From Vanessa cardui (taxonomy: Eukaryota; Arthropoda; Insecta; Lepidoptera; Nymphalidae), in assembly GCF_905220365.1 (NCBI RefSeq), contig NC_061140.1:6202501-6266500 (forward strand): a stretch of 64,000 nucleotides of DNA, in the 5' to 3' direction. Position numbers and translations under genes: made by a program. Numbering within the stretch: the first letter of the stretch is position 1; each line of letters begins with the position of its first letter. The notes beneath the pieces were generated by a model. The model saw only the letters and a list, made by a program, of their open reading frames with translations, had not been told where the DNA came from and searched no databases. Below are positions 1 to 11,236 of this stretch, piece by piece.

Positions 1-867
1 ATGGACAAGGGACTAACTCCGCTCTCTTTAGGCAAAGAGAACTGGCACAAACCTGTAGTACTAAGTACTGAGAACCGCAAGGAGGTATGGAAGAGCAAGG
101 AGTTACACGGACGCTTCTATCGGGCCCTTCATGGACCCGATGTGGACTTTATGGCGTCCGTAACTTGGCTACGGTTCGGTAACCTATTTGGTGAAACCGA
201 AGGTTTTGTCTGTGCGATTATGGATGAAGTTATCATGACGAACAATTACCGGAGGTATATTGTGAGGGATGGCACGGTGGACATATGTCGGGCGTGTCAC
301 ACTCCGGGCGAATCCCTTAGACATATTATTTCCGGTTGTTCTCGTCTTGCTAACGGAGAGTATTTGCACAGACATAATCAAGTGGCCAAGATTATCCATC
401 AACAACTTGCACTTCGATACGGTCTTGTGGTATCAGAGGTACCATACTACAAGTATGTGCCCGACCCAGTTCTCGAGAATGGTCATATCACACTGTACTG
501 GGACCGATCTATAATCACTGACAGGACTGTTGTCGCCAACAAGCCTGATATAGTGGTGATAGATCGGTCAGAGCGCCGCACGATAATTGTTGACATCACC
601 ATCCCTCATGACGAGAATCTCGTGAAAGCTGAGAAGGATAAACAAATAAAATATCTTGACTTAGCTCACGAGGTTGTCGACATGTGGGATGTGGATACAG
701 CAGTTATTGTGCCGATAGTTGTTTCAGCGAATGGCCTAATGGCCAAGAGCCTCGACCAAAATCTTAAGAGACTCTCGTTAGACAGCTGGGTCAAGGGCCT
801 GATACAGAAGGCAGTACTCCTCGGCACGGCTCGTATTGTGAGGAAGTTCCTCTCTCTGGAGCCCTGA
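1..867 (+). CDS. 3' part of LINE ORF: zinc knuckle and restriction-like endonuclease (R2/R4 clade)
   Basis: This is the C-terminal end of a non-LTR retrotransposon polyprotein. It is open from the window edge to a TGA stop, so the reverse transcriptase part should lie upstream, outside the window. A CCHC knuckle is visible at C96, C99, H108 and C113 (C-x2-C-x8-H-x4-C). A PD-(D/E)xK-type endonuclease core follows: KPD at 181-183, VVD ending at D198, and a lysine-rich EKDKQIKY stretch at 211-218. This order, knuckle then restriction-like endonuclease at the very C-terminus, is the hallmark of R2, R4/Dong, NeSL and CRE elements. R4/Dong-like is my preference from general resemblance, not a search. 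No frameshift or stop interrupts the 288 codons, so the copy is young or recently active. The Met at position 1 is probably internal. Confidence 0.82.
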   Translation: MDKGLTPLSLGKENWHKPVVLSTENRKEVWKSKELHGRFYRALHGPDVDFMASVTWLRFGNLFGETEGFVCAIMDEVIMTNNYRRYIVRDGTVDICRACHTPGESLRHIISGCSRLANGEYLHRHNQVAKIIHQQLALRYGLVVSEVPYYKYVPDPVLENGHITLYWDRSIITDRTVVANKPDIVVIDRSERRTIIVDITIPHDENLVKAEKDKQIKYLDLAHEVVDMWDVDTAVIVPIVVSANGLMAKSLDQNLKRLSLDSWVKGLIQKAVLLGTARIVRKFLSLEP

Positions 868-1003
868 CCACCGGTGGCTTGGACCCTGTTCCCGCCACTT
901 GTTGGCCTCTGTATTTTATATTTTTAAATATATTTTATACATATGTTTGTATTTTATATTTAAAAATGTAATATAATATGAGTAAAAATAAATAATAATA
1001 TAT
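868..1003 (+). mobile_element. 3' UTR and A/T-rich tail of the R2/R4-type LINE
   Basis: About 30 GC-rich bases follow the stop codon. The sequence then becomes TATTTTATATTT-like repeats ending in a TAAATAATAATA stretch near 990-1001. R4/Dong-type elements commonly end in short TAA-like repeats, so I place the 3' end there. The exact end cannot be fixed without other copies. Confidence 0.5.
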
Positions 1004-1206
1004 AGTTGCTATTTTATATTTTTAATAAACTAAAATAAAAATTAGGCCATTGAAAAAAATATTTATCTTCTTTTTGTCTTAGTAAAGAACAGTTTTTAAA
1101 AAGATTTTTAGTACCTTAAAAAAAAAAACAGTTTATTTTAGTAAATTATATTGTATATTGTAATGAAGAAACTTAGAAATTAAGTTAAGCTTAAATATTT
1201 TTTAAT

Positions 1207-1516
1207 GAGTCGAGATGGCCCAGTGGTTAGAACGCGTGCATCTAAACCGATGATTGCGGGTTCAAACCCAGGCAAGCACCGCTGATTCATGTGCTTAATT
1301 TGTCTTTATAATTCATCTCGTGCTCAGCGGTGAAGGAAAACATCGTGAGGAAACCTGCATGTGACAAATTTCAAAGAAATTCTGCCACATGTGTATTCCA
1401 CCAACCCGCATTGGAACAGCGTGGTGGAATATGTTCCAAACCTTCTCGTCAAAGGGAGCGGAGGCCTTTAGCCCAGCAGTGGGAAATTTACAGGCTGTTG
1501 TTGTTGTTGTTGTTGT
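1207..1516 (+). mobile_element. tRNA-derived SINE (family A), full length
   Basis: This SINE of about 310 bp has pol III box A at 1216-1226 (TGGCCCAGTGG) and a box B-like GGTTCAAACCC at 1259-1269. A conserved body follows, and the 3' end is CCCAGCAGTGGGAAATTTACAGG-like with a (TTG)n tail. It is flanked by a 12 bp direct repeat, TAAATATTTTTT, at 1192-1203 and 1516-1527, consistent with a target-site duplication. The family resembles the Metulj-type SINEs of nymphalid butterflies, a name given from memory. Short reading frames inside it are not genes. Confidence 0.88.
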
Positions 1517-1960
1517 AAATATTTTTTTGGGAATAGCAATGACTTTAGACAGTTTTAGACAGTTTTGTAGAAAACTTTATATGTACATGTACGTCTAATA
1601 AAAAAGTTTATGAACGAGGAAGTACTCTAAAGGAGTATTATTAAACAGTAAAATTAAACAGGGTTAAAATTCTACGTAACAAACATTGATTGCCATCGAC
1701 GTTTATCGTTCACGGAACAATTGAATGACGAATGCGATTTTTACGTCCCCACTAAATGATTCATTCCTTATAATTACTCATTCATTCGCGAGGTATTTAT
1801 TGCTAAACAATTTGTCTGTTTGTATTGCCGGGATATTAATATTTAACATCTCTGTTAGAACTGTAATAAAACATAGCATGACAAATTATTGTTTAAGTTT
1901 ATTTATTTTATTTTTTTAAACTTTTATTATAAACATGTTTACGTTAATAGGAAATGAACA

Positions 1961-2265
1961 TTTTTTTTTATTTTTTTATGGTATAGGTTGGCGGACGAGC
2001 ATATGGGCCACCTGATGGTAAGTGGTCACCATCGCCCATAGACATTAACGCTGTAAGAATTATTAACTATTCCTTACATCGTCAATGTGCCACCAACCTT
2101 GGGAACTAAGATGTTATGTCCCTTGTGCCTGTAGTTACACTTACAATTTCACTCACCCTTCAGACCGGAACACAACAATACTGAGTACTGTTGTTTGGCG
2201 GTAGAATAACTGATGAGTGGGTGGTACCTACCCAGACGGGCTTGCACAAAGCCCTACCACCAAGT
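1961..2265 (-). mobile_element. Interspersed repeat family L (retroelement-like), near full length
   Basis: Read on the minus strand, this ~300 bp unit begins CTTGGTGGTAGGGCTTTGTG and ends CCAACCTATACC followed by an A-rich tail, seen here as the T-rich run at 1961-1980. The A-rich end suggests retroposition. At least a dozen copies of very different age lie in this window. I see no pol III boxes and no coding capacity. It is a widespread lepidopteran repeat whose formal name I do not know. Confidence 0.8.
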
Positions 2266-5200
2266 AAAATTATATATAGAATAAAACATAAAACTATTAC
2301 AAATATTAATCTATTTCTTGTTAAGAATAGTTTCATTGATGCTTTGTATAATATATTTTTAGCTTAAGCAATGATTATTAAAATTATAAAATTAAATAGT
2401 ATTTACGTAAAAACTATTCAACGCTAAATGATAATTAAGATTTTTATTTGTAAGAAGAATTAAATTACAAATTTAAGTCTTGCAATTTGAATGACGTATG
2501 TTTTTGAATAGACATAAATTTCATGAAAAACGTACACATCGTAAGCGGAGTATTAATCTTAATACAAAATAGAACATTGTTGTTATTAATTTATATTATA
2601 TTCTACAAAACCACAACATAGTTAAGATAGTTCAAAAAATACTTAGAATTAATTAACGATTAGGGGAGGAGAATAGATAAATTGGCTACTAATATAAATA
2701 CATGTATGTATTGTATATAATGTATATAAACGAATAAACATACGTAGTACATGAACAATACATATAATATACTGAAAATATATGAACAAAATTGGACTAA
2801 TATTACAAATTTTCGGTTTTACTATACTAAGTACTAACGCCACCGCGCCAAATAAAAACTGTTTTTGCAAATTTTCTAAACTATGTTTTATCACATGAAA
2901 TTACTATCGATGCTGAAAATGCCAATGATTGATGACCAAATTAATATAATATAATAAATGACCAAACTAATATTACATATATGACTAAAATTAAAAACGA
3001 AAACTATTATATATTTCATCATTATTTTGTGAATGTTACAGCTAAAACTATTTGCAAGATTTTATAAAAGTACTGAATTTGACTAATTGTAGTTTCTGAG
3101 TATATGTGAATAATTTTAATTTATATTACTTATCGATTAATTTGATATAAGGCACGTTTACATGTATGAACTTTGGGCGCAATTCCAAGATAGTCCTCTG
3201 GAATTCACTTGGTTATTGTATGGGAGTAATCCATCCTCATAGCCGGCATGGGAACGACCGGTGTCCAGTCGACAAAAGTCACTATACCTATGCGCGCGTT
3301 TCCCATAGTTCCATAGGGTCCTATAGGCGGGAATTTCAAAACGAAATTGTAATAATTTATCATATGCGTCGCGAGTTTTTCTGTTGTTTTTCTTTGTTTT
3401 GCATATTAATTTTTTAAGGTAAGCATTTGTGGTACAAAATAATTATAACTTTTTTAACGAATTGTTAGCTTAATTTTGCAATCTTATGGAAAATATGTAT
3501 ATTGACCATATACTCGAACATTTCATTAATAAAATATTAAGACATATTTGTTTGTATGTTATGATAAATATGGTGTGTTTTTTTCATATTATTTTATTAA
3601 TATTTTTATTGAAGTTTATATTTTTTTTACAAATTAATATTCTTGTAACAATTATTTCCCTGTTCTTATTAAATGTAGTTTTAAATTTTGATCAAGTGTG
3701 AGTGCAATTGTGTATTGAGGGTTCCGTATTAGTATACGTATTATTGATACAAAATTGGTAGTCATTTACATATGTGATATGTACTGTACCTGTTTTTGTG
3801 TATTGAACAGAAAGTAAATAAAGATAGCTTCTAATTATTATTATATTCAACCATTCATGCTCTACCATTACTTGAACGAACTCTGTATACAAAGTGTTCT
3901 TAGCAGTATGGCCCTAACTTTTCAATACACAAAGTACGAAGATGAAAGAACATCGGTTTTATACTGAGGTGACCTATTTCCCTTCAACTTTGTTTACCTT
4001 CGCGTTGGAGATACAATGGTTTAGCTGTATTCATATCAGATAGTAACTGTTTTAATACAATTTTAGTTTTTGCTTCAATAAGTGAAGATTATTTTAATAT
4101 TCTTAATATATTTTTGTGTCAATATTTATTTGATTTTATATTCGACACTGTGCTATTAAAATATTTTTTATCATTTAAAAAATAAGTGACGCACTACATA
4201 TATTTAAATTGTTTTCCGAAATTCTTAAATTACGTTAAAATTTCATTATAGTTTAATGTGTTATATAATTAATAGAATAAAAATATATATCTATATACAC
4301 AGTACATATTAAATTATATACAATATCGAATAATAAAAAACCAGCGTTTCTATTAAATATTGAAAGGGGTGACGAGATAATTTGCAATCTATTTCATCCG
4401 CTTAACGCCGTCGCTTCAACAGTATGCCCAAATTTAATCTGATAAGCTATCCAGTTCAACACAGTGACACAGTGCAAGGTGTCGTAATAGTTTGGTAACA
4501 CCTAACTCTATACACGAATGTGTTTACCAGCGCTGTTGACACGCTGATAATGTCTAAGGCACGAAAACAAACATTATTCGGATGATTCTCAGCTACGCTT
4601 TTGTTGTGGAAAAGCTACTATTATAGTTAAATTAACAACGTATTGAGTCTATGTAAATTTATTGTTGTTGTGATATTAAATTTCGTTTAGTATGTTAGGT
4701 CATTGAACTTATTATGTATGTTCAAGCGACTGAAATTATATTGTAACTTTGTGTGTTTGTTATAAATAAGAAAAATATATGTATTTTTTTTCAATTCTTT
4801 TTATTACTAATTATTACTTTACTTAATAAAAATGAAATAAAATAATAACTAACAGTTTAAGAGTATAAAAAAAAAAACAACAATATATATATATAAACGT
4901 AGATTCTCGTTTGATGACTATTTTAATGTACAAACATGTGTATATTATCTGTAGTCAAAATAAAAACTCTTATAATTTCTTAATATTATACTTCTTTCCG
5001 CCATATCGTCCAATACCGTCATATTTTTTTATTTATAATTTAGATAGCATTATATTTTACAAGGACATTCTTCAGATGAAAAGTTTAAGGATTGTTTATT
5101 ATGTTATATAAATAAAATTTAAGAGGATTTTATTTACGACGCCATTTTCTTTTCGCTAAAGCATTTATACAATTACAATATTTAATAATTTTAAAACTAA

Positions 5201-6303
5201 TAATTTCTTAGGCTATTGAATTATAATTAATTTGTATTTTTCTTCTTTTTTAATAGATTAACGTATTTTTCTTTGTTACAGATAGAAGCTGCAAACGCAA
5301 GTCGAAGCAATCGTGTTTGGAATTAATGGAATATGAAATGATTAAACGCGGTGTTACGTGAATAAAAATAATGACAGTAATTACATATGATATATTGCAA
5401 GTAATATAGAATAGGTAGCTTAATAGTGTAACTAAAATGGACACGAGTAATTTAATTTTCAAAGTATTCATAAGTTAATAGTGACTTAAAATGGAGAGGC
5501 AAAAGTTTGAGGGACGGGAATTTTTTTGGTAAGTTTTTTTTTACGTGAATAATTTTTTGCCTAAGGTTTTATATATTATTACAAGTGATAATCTCTGTAT
5601 TTATTTTTCCATTTATCTCGTCGCTTATGTGGCTATATTCTTAGATAGATCTCAAACTACTTATATTGTAAAATCTTGCCAAAATGTCGCATTTCTTGAC
5701 TTCCTTTCTTAACTTGTTCTTGAGTTTCTTGACTATTGTTCTCGATAATTCTACATTCTACATTCGTAGTCATGGCATATTTATACTATTATTAACCTTG
5801 TAAAGAGATAAAAGTGTTGGTAAGCATCTACTTGAGTAGATATATTAAAGTTTCGATTTTCCTGTGTCATTTTGAATTTATTTTTTTGTGTTGATAAAAT
5901 TAATCAGATAATTTTGTGAAGTGAATACGATATACTGAAGTTTTATCAAAAGCACTCTGATACGTACGATTTCATCCACACTAAATTCTTATGCTTCATG
6001 TCTGGGCAATCTAGCGCAAAGTCATTTTTGCTACTGAAAATTTTTGATACAAAAAACTCTCCCCGGAGTTTGCTGGCACTTCAGAAACATATAATCTGTC
6101 CGTTAGACCAACGCTTGTAATTTAAGAGAACAATAATAAAAGGGCACGGCCATTGGCTTAAATTGTGTATTAGTGAAAATAGGAAAGCTACAAGTTAGTT
6201 TAGGTAACATTTTCATATTCTGAATGAAATTTTCTCCGTATTTTGCGAAGTGAAAGTGTACTGTAGTTGTTTGAAAAAGCTATAATATATTGTCAATATT
6301 AGG
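2266..6303. other. Non-coding AT-rich stretch
   Basis: No exon or element could be supported here. Reading frames at 2649-2894, 3166-3417, 3486-3701 and 5250-5471 have AT-driven composition and no recognisable domain. Two less AT-rich islands stand out, at about 3165-3330 and 4370-4610. They could be regulatory or old repeat DNA, but I see no motif that decides it. Confidence 0.5.
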
Positions 6304-6606
6304 TATAGTACGACACAACTTAGATGTAGCATCGGCACATTCAATAAAACCGATTACTGCCGATTTATACAGCCAATAGACAATACAACAATATCCACCA
6401 TATATCACCATTTAACGCTATTCGTCGCTATAGATTCACGTAAAATCGACGTGTCAAATTGACGAAAATATTAGGTCATATGATATTAAGTATAAGTTAT
6501 TACGTTTGAGTAAAGATCATATCCACATAATAAATAAATACTTAACTCGGATTTGATTGGTTTTACGAATTTTGCTGATACTACATCTAAGTTGTGTCGT
6601 ACTATA
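6304..6606. mobile_element. TIR element (family T1), about 303 bp, non-autonomous
   Basis: The ends are near-perfect inverted repeats of about 34 bp, beginning TATAGTACGACACAACTTAG on each strand. There is no coding capacity. A terminal TA on both sides is compatible with a TA target site, as in Tc1/mariner-type MITEs, but because TATA is part of the repeat the class is uncertain. Sister copies are at 20967-21264 and 54275-54891. Confidence 0.85.
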
Positions 6607-6742
6607 CATGGTTGTCGTTTACGGTGAATTTATGGCTTTAGTGACATGGGGGTACCCGCAACTTAATCGAATGCATTGAATAAACAGTTGCTAGAAATTT
6701 ACTATGAAATTGCTGTTTTGAAGGAAATCATTTTATTCATCA

Positions 6743-6976
6743 AATAAATAAATAAATATTGGAGAACATCACATACATACTCTGGTCACAATGTAAGTAG
6801 CTAAAGCTCTTGGTGTATAAAAAAATCAGAAATAACGACGGTACCACAAACACCCAGACCCAAGACAACATAGAAAACTAATGAATGTTCTACATCGACT
6901 CCGGGAATCGAACCCGGGACCTTGGAGTGGCGTACCGTACGTACGTGTACACACTACTCGACAACGTAGGTCGTCA
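6743..6976 (-). mobile_element. tRNA-like SINE (family B) with (ATTT)n tail
   Basis: On the minus strand a tRNA-like head contains a good box B (GGTTCGATTCC type) near 6908-6922. A unique body follows, and the AATAAATAAATAAATA run at 6743-6758 is the tail. Part of the head is mutated (GTACCGTACGTACGTG). Other copies are at 23795-23999 and 41874-42116. Confidence 0.82.
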
Positions 6977-9956
6977 AAATCAAACTTTATAGTACACCTT
7001 TATAGTATTAGTAAGAAAATACCGTATTTGACGACAATGGCAGATAGAGCGTGTTAAACTAGTCTAACAGTGCGAGTTTAATCCCGAGCAAGTCAAACTG
7101 TTCTTTTATTTAAATACTTAATTCAAAATTAATTCTAATTAATCAACTTAATTGAAAATATATAAGGTATATAATTTGTATTAAATTCTGCGTCAGAACA
7201 GTGTGGTGGATTAATTTCCCCAAGACTTGAAGAGAGCCTTGAAATATTTATTTAGCATTAGACAGACCATATAACGGGGAAGGTTTATAGGCTGCGCTAA
7301 ATCACGCTCCGATTTACGGAGGCGGACCACGATCAAATATTATAAGTCACTTTTACATGTAATTAAAAAAAAAACACTTTATATATAAAACCATAATGTA
7401 TCTTCGGTCTCAGATTTCTTGATAGTGTATAAAGAGCCTTATAAAATAATTAAGTCGACAAAAGCACAAAATAAATATTCCGTTCTATGCCATGTACTAT
7501 TAAACATGATATAAGTAGGTTTTCATTCATTTGTTTCAAACTAATACCACACAGGCAAGATCCCACGTCAGTTTGTACAAGTCTTGCATCAAACAATCTG
7601 GCCACAGTAAGCGTGTTTGCGTTCAACAAATATTTTTACACGCTCAAACGGTAAACTTTTTGTGATCACTCGAAACTCCTTGGAGAGTAAATGTAAACAG
7701 AAATTATACACCATTCATAGAGCACGCGCTTTAAAAGGATTAAAAAAATAAGGCGAGGATCGTAATGTTTTTATAAGCGTATGAATATTTCATTGAAGAA
7801 ATCGTTGAGATGAGATTTGCTTTTATAATTCTTAAAGGAATTTAGTTATTGTTTTATTTAAAAACAGTCGATTTTAAAGAAGCCTTTATTTTTGTGTATG
7901 GTTAGAATTAGGTACTATATTTTATGTGTGTCGGATATTTTTCATAGAGTGCCACTATACACGTTGTACATAACAAGGTCACAAATACTAACTGTAGTTG
8001 TTCTAATATCATAAAGATTTGATATCAGATTTTAATATACAAAAATCTCATTATTTTGATTACCTAATATATAAACTTATGTAACAAACAATTATTTTAA
8101 TGTATCTTCTCAAATTATTTTAATGTATATTCACTGTATAAATGTAAAATACACTACTGCAATTTTCATGTAATTAATATTTTTTTATATTATATATTTG
8201 TTTAGTAATTTGTTTATTAATTTATTAATTAAAATTAAATTTAATTTTAATGAAAGATTTCAAGTTAAACAAAGTAAAGTAAATAAAAGTATAAAATAAT
8301 AATAACGTTTTTTTTTTATCACGCAAATACAGAATGATAATTTTAATTTTTTAACTGTAATACTTGATCATAGTGAGTGTTTCGATAAACTTCGCAGCAA
8401 GATCGCATTTCGCTTGATTACTTATGCTTATCAAAATTCTGAGTATTTCGTTTTCAATTACAGAAGGTCAAAGTATCCAATTATTTCAGACATGTTTAAA
8501 TATCTTACTTTCGTATGAGATCTATGTTTTATATATACGTATCTATAAATATAAAAATGGATGATTATAATGGAAGTTGAAACGAATAATTATTATACGG
8601 TATTCATAATATTGTCATGTCAAATGGTATACACGTATAACTAGCCTATAACTGGTTTGAACACGTAGAACATTTTAGCACTACGCACTTCTGCTATGCT
8701 ATTGTTACTTGCTTCAAACAGAACGTTTTTTTATGTACAAAAATATTATATTTGAATTAATTTAAAGATTCGATGCTACTCAGATAGAATATGTACGAGT
8801 AAGTAGTCTTTGTTTTGCGTTTGTTTTTAAAAAATAACCTAAAAGCGTTTTTTTTTTTATAATAGTGATAGCTTTCTCAGCTTACCCATTTTAAAATTTG
8901 AATATTATCTATTCTATATTCGAGGACAAATGGACCTTCATTGGCAGCTAGCGATGTAATAAGACGTAAGTTAGGCTACAATTTTTTTGTTAAATTCAAT
9001 TGCGAACGAAGTTACGGGCATAGCTTCTATTAGCATAAGACCACAAGAAATTACGATAACATTTGGCTAACATGAATGGACTGTCGACAGATTAAAAGGC
9101 AAAAATTCAACTCAAACCAGTAAGGCTGGCTTGAATAAGAATAATCATTTCTAAATTTAAAATCTTATGAATAAAAATTTAGTCTTTAACAGCACATCCA
9201 GGCAAATGGACTGTCGCAATAAAAGGTCACTCGTGTACATAAATATTAAAATGTAATGTGAGAATGTCGCATGAGTAAGGATAATGCTGAGGAACACGAC
9301 GAGTAATTTAGAACGGGCTATAAAGATAACAGTAATACGTGTGTAAAATATGTACCAAGGGCGAATAACATAAAAATAACCGCGATCGGCACTTAATAAA
9401 ACACTTAAGAAGTTCATTAGGCGCCTTACAAAGTAGTTTGATCGTTTTAATGTGCATGATACGGGTGCATTCGTCTCTTGTCGAAAATGTATCGTTAAAA
9501 CTTTAACATCTAATGGAGTTGTCAGATTGCGCAAACCGATGGGAACCTCGTGATCTGCGTGGGTTCATTGTAGGGCTGTCGACGCTGTGGGAAATATATC
9601 GCCAAACAGAAGTTAAACTGACTTGTATCAGAGAGCGTTTCATTTGAATGTTACATAGTGTTGAAAGTCACTAGCAGCAACAGATGTGAATCTGATCTTT
9701 CCAAGTGAATTGTAGGAAAACACAATCAAATCTATCAACAGTTTTTATTTTTAAAATGTTACAGACACAATTCACACGGGACACACTCTCATTCGCTGTC
9801 GCCCCCGATCGAATGACGTTTTATCCGTCAAAAAAAAAACCATTGACAGCTCGCCGCCGGTTATCGTTCAAAAAACTAAACGCTAACAATAGAAACAGTT
9901 GCCGTCAAATTCGATTAATAGTTTCACACTAGAATAGTATATATTTTTTATACATG
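6977..9956. other. Non-coding AT-rich stretch upstream of the host gene
   Basis: Nothing coding can be supported. The 125-codon minus-strand frame at 9157-9534 has no recognisable domain or splice context and is probably chance. The region 9540-9690 is less AT-rich and ends in AT|gtgaat at 9685/9686. That could be a 5' leader exon of the downstream ADAMTS-like gene, and it is discussed as a finding. Confidence 0.45.
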
Positions 9957-10085
9957 GAATAAGTAGCTCGTAATAGATATTGGCGCTGTAAGAAATTGTA
10001 AGCATTACATCGCCAATGCACCCTTAAACTTATGAGCTAGGGGCTATGTTTCTTATATCTGTGTTACTGGCACATAATGCGTTAT
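9957..10085 (-). repeat. Old fragment of repeat family L
   Basis: It matches the middle of the family: GGCGCTGTAAGAAAT, then CATCGCCAATG, then a decayed GAGCTAGGGGCTATGT in place of GGAACTAAGATGTTATGT. Both ends are lost. Confidence 0.5.
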
Positions 10086-11172
10086 AACTTTGTGTTACTC
10101 AAAGTTAGAACAAATGCAGACTTTGTTTATATCAACGACTTTTTCCTCTTAAAAAGTATGCGAAAGTATTATTATGCCTTTAATCTTCACGCCAAGCATC
10201 TGTGTAATAAATATTAAAATAAAATTAAACAATTTATATTTATTGTAAGTTGTAGTCTGTTGGTCGTGAAGTATTTTCGTGTCATCGAATTTCAAATCGT
10301 AATCGACTCTTAAGTAGTTTCACTTCAAACTCATACAAATAAGGGTGATCTCTTTATAATTTATTTACATATTGATGTTAACGAAACCGAAAATTTTGAA
10401 GAATTTTTTAAATTATAATTGTTTGACTTTTACTTATAGTTGTATTATTACAAACAATTACTATATTAATAATATATATCTGTTGACTAAATACGTTGTA
10501 TTATACTGCCAGCCCTATTTAAACTAACAAGACGGGTGAGTATATTGGACACACAAAGTATAGTTCGTCACCCACGGACTCATCTATTAAGTTAAGCTCT
10601 TGTTCGGCTTAGAACAATGTGACAACTACTTTAAGTAATTAATATAAATGAAGAGTTGTTAATTAGTATATATTTTATTCCTGTAAGCTATAATAATAAC
10701 TCAGTAATGTCCGTAAAAGTCCAAAGTTTGACTTAAATTTAAAAATACATGTTCGTTATTGAGGTTATTCTTTGTGTGTATATATAAAACATATTCGCAT
10801 TAGAGTACTGATAGAATTTAAAAAAAAAGAATGTTGAAAAAAAAAAATTCGGTTATTTTTTTCCTATTTTATTGTAGTATAAGAGGATATACCGTAAAAA
10901 TAATGATAAAGTACACATATTTAATTCATTAAAAGATTTAATTTATTTTAAATCTTTTAATACTTGACGTTGGAGTAAAATTTGATGATATCTTTTAAAT
11001 AGGGTTAACTCTACAAATGACTAGGATTTTTTAAGAACAGAACAGAATATTATTTGAAATTCGAATATTTTAAATAATTTTGCAATTTTTTTTAAATTCT
11101 ACTATCTGTGGTTAGAGTGTGTGACGCTACTGTATAAGGTTTATTTAAATATATTATTCTTGTCTTTTTCAG
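10086..11172. other. Non-coding AT-rich stretch before the first detected exon
   Basis: No exon seen. It contains a perfect 13 bp stem palindrome at 10928-10961 and ends in a pyrimidine-rich acceptor (TTGTCTTTTTCAG) at 11172. A GTGAGT donor-like site at 10536 lacks a supportable exon on its left. Confidence 0.45.
10928..10961. repeat. Perfect inverted repeat (13 bp arms, 8 nt loop)
   Basis: The left arm ATTAAAAGATTTA at 10928-10940 pairs with TAAATCTTTTAAT at 10949-10961. It is purely A/T apart from one G/C pair. It may be a remnant of a MITE or a cruciform-prone site. Confidence 0.7.
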
Positions 11173-11236
11173 GGTGGTTATTCTGCAGCTCTCGATTTTG
11201 ACGATGGCAACAAATGTGACGACTGACACTCCCGAG
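11173..11236 (+). CDS. ADAMTS-like gene, exon a (signal-peptide-like region)
   Basis: The acceptor TTGTCTTTTTCAG precedes the exon and GTAACA follows it. The first base completes a codon from an upstream exon, so 21 full codons follow: a hydrophobic run VVILQLSILT, then MATNVTTDTPE with a possible N-glycosylation site (NVT). It ends in phase 0, as the next exon requires. The internal ATG at 11204 could serve as a start but would discard the hydrophobic core. I prefer an upstream start, as yet unidentified. Confidence 0.66.

Noticed and set aside
1330..1518. 62-codon frame, with related frames at 37914, 54242 and 63411
   Set aside because: All lie inside family A SINE copies; the similar peptides come from the shared repeat, not from a gene.
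9157..9534. 125-codon minus-strand frame
   Set aside because: No domain, no splice context, and hydrophobic AT-driven composition; probably chance.
10501..10540. ACGG|GTGAGT donor-like site near 10536
   Set aside because: No supportable exon to its left, and the phase needed by exon a is not met with an initiator.
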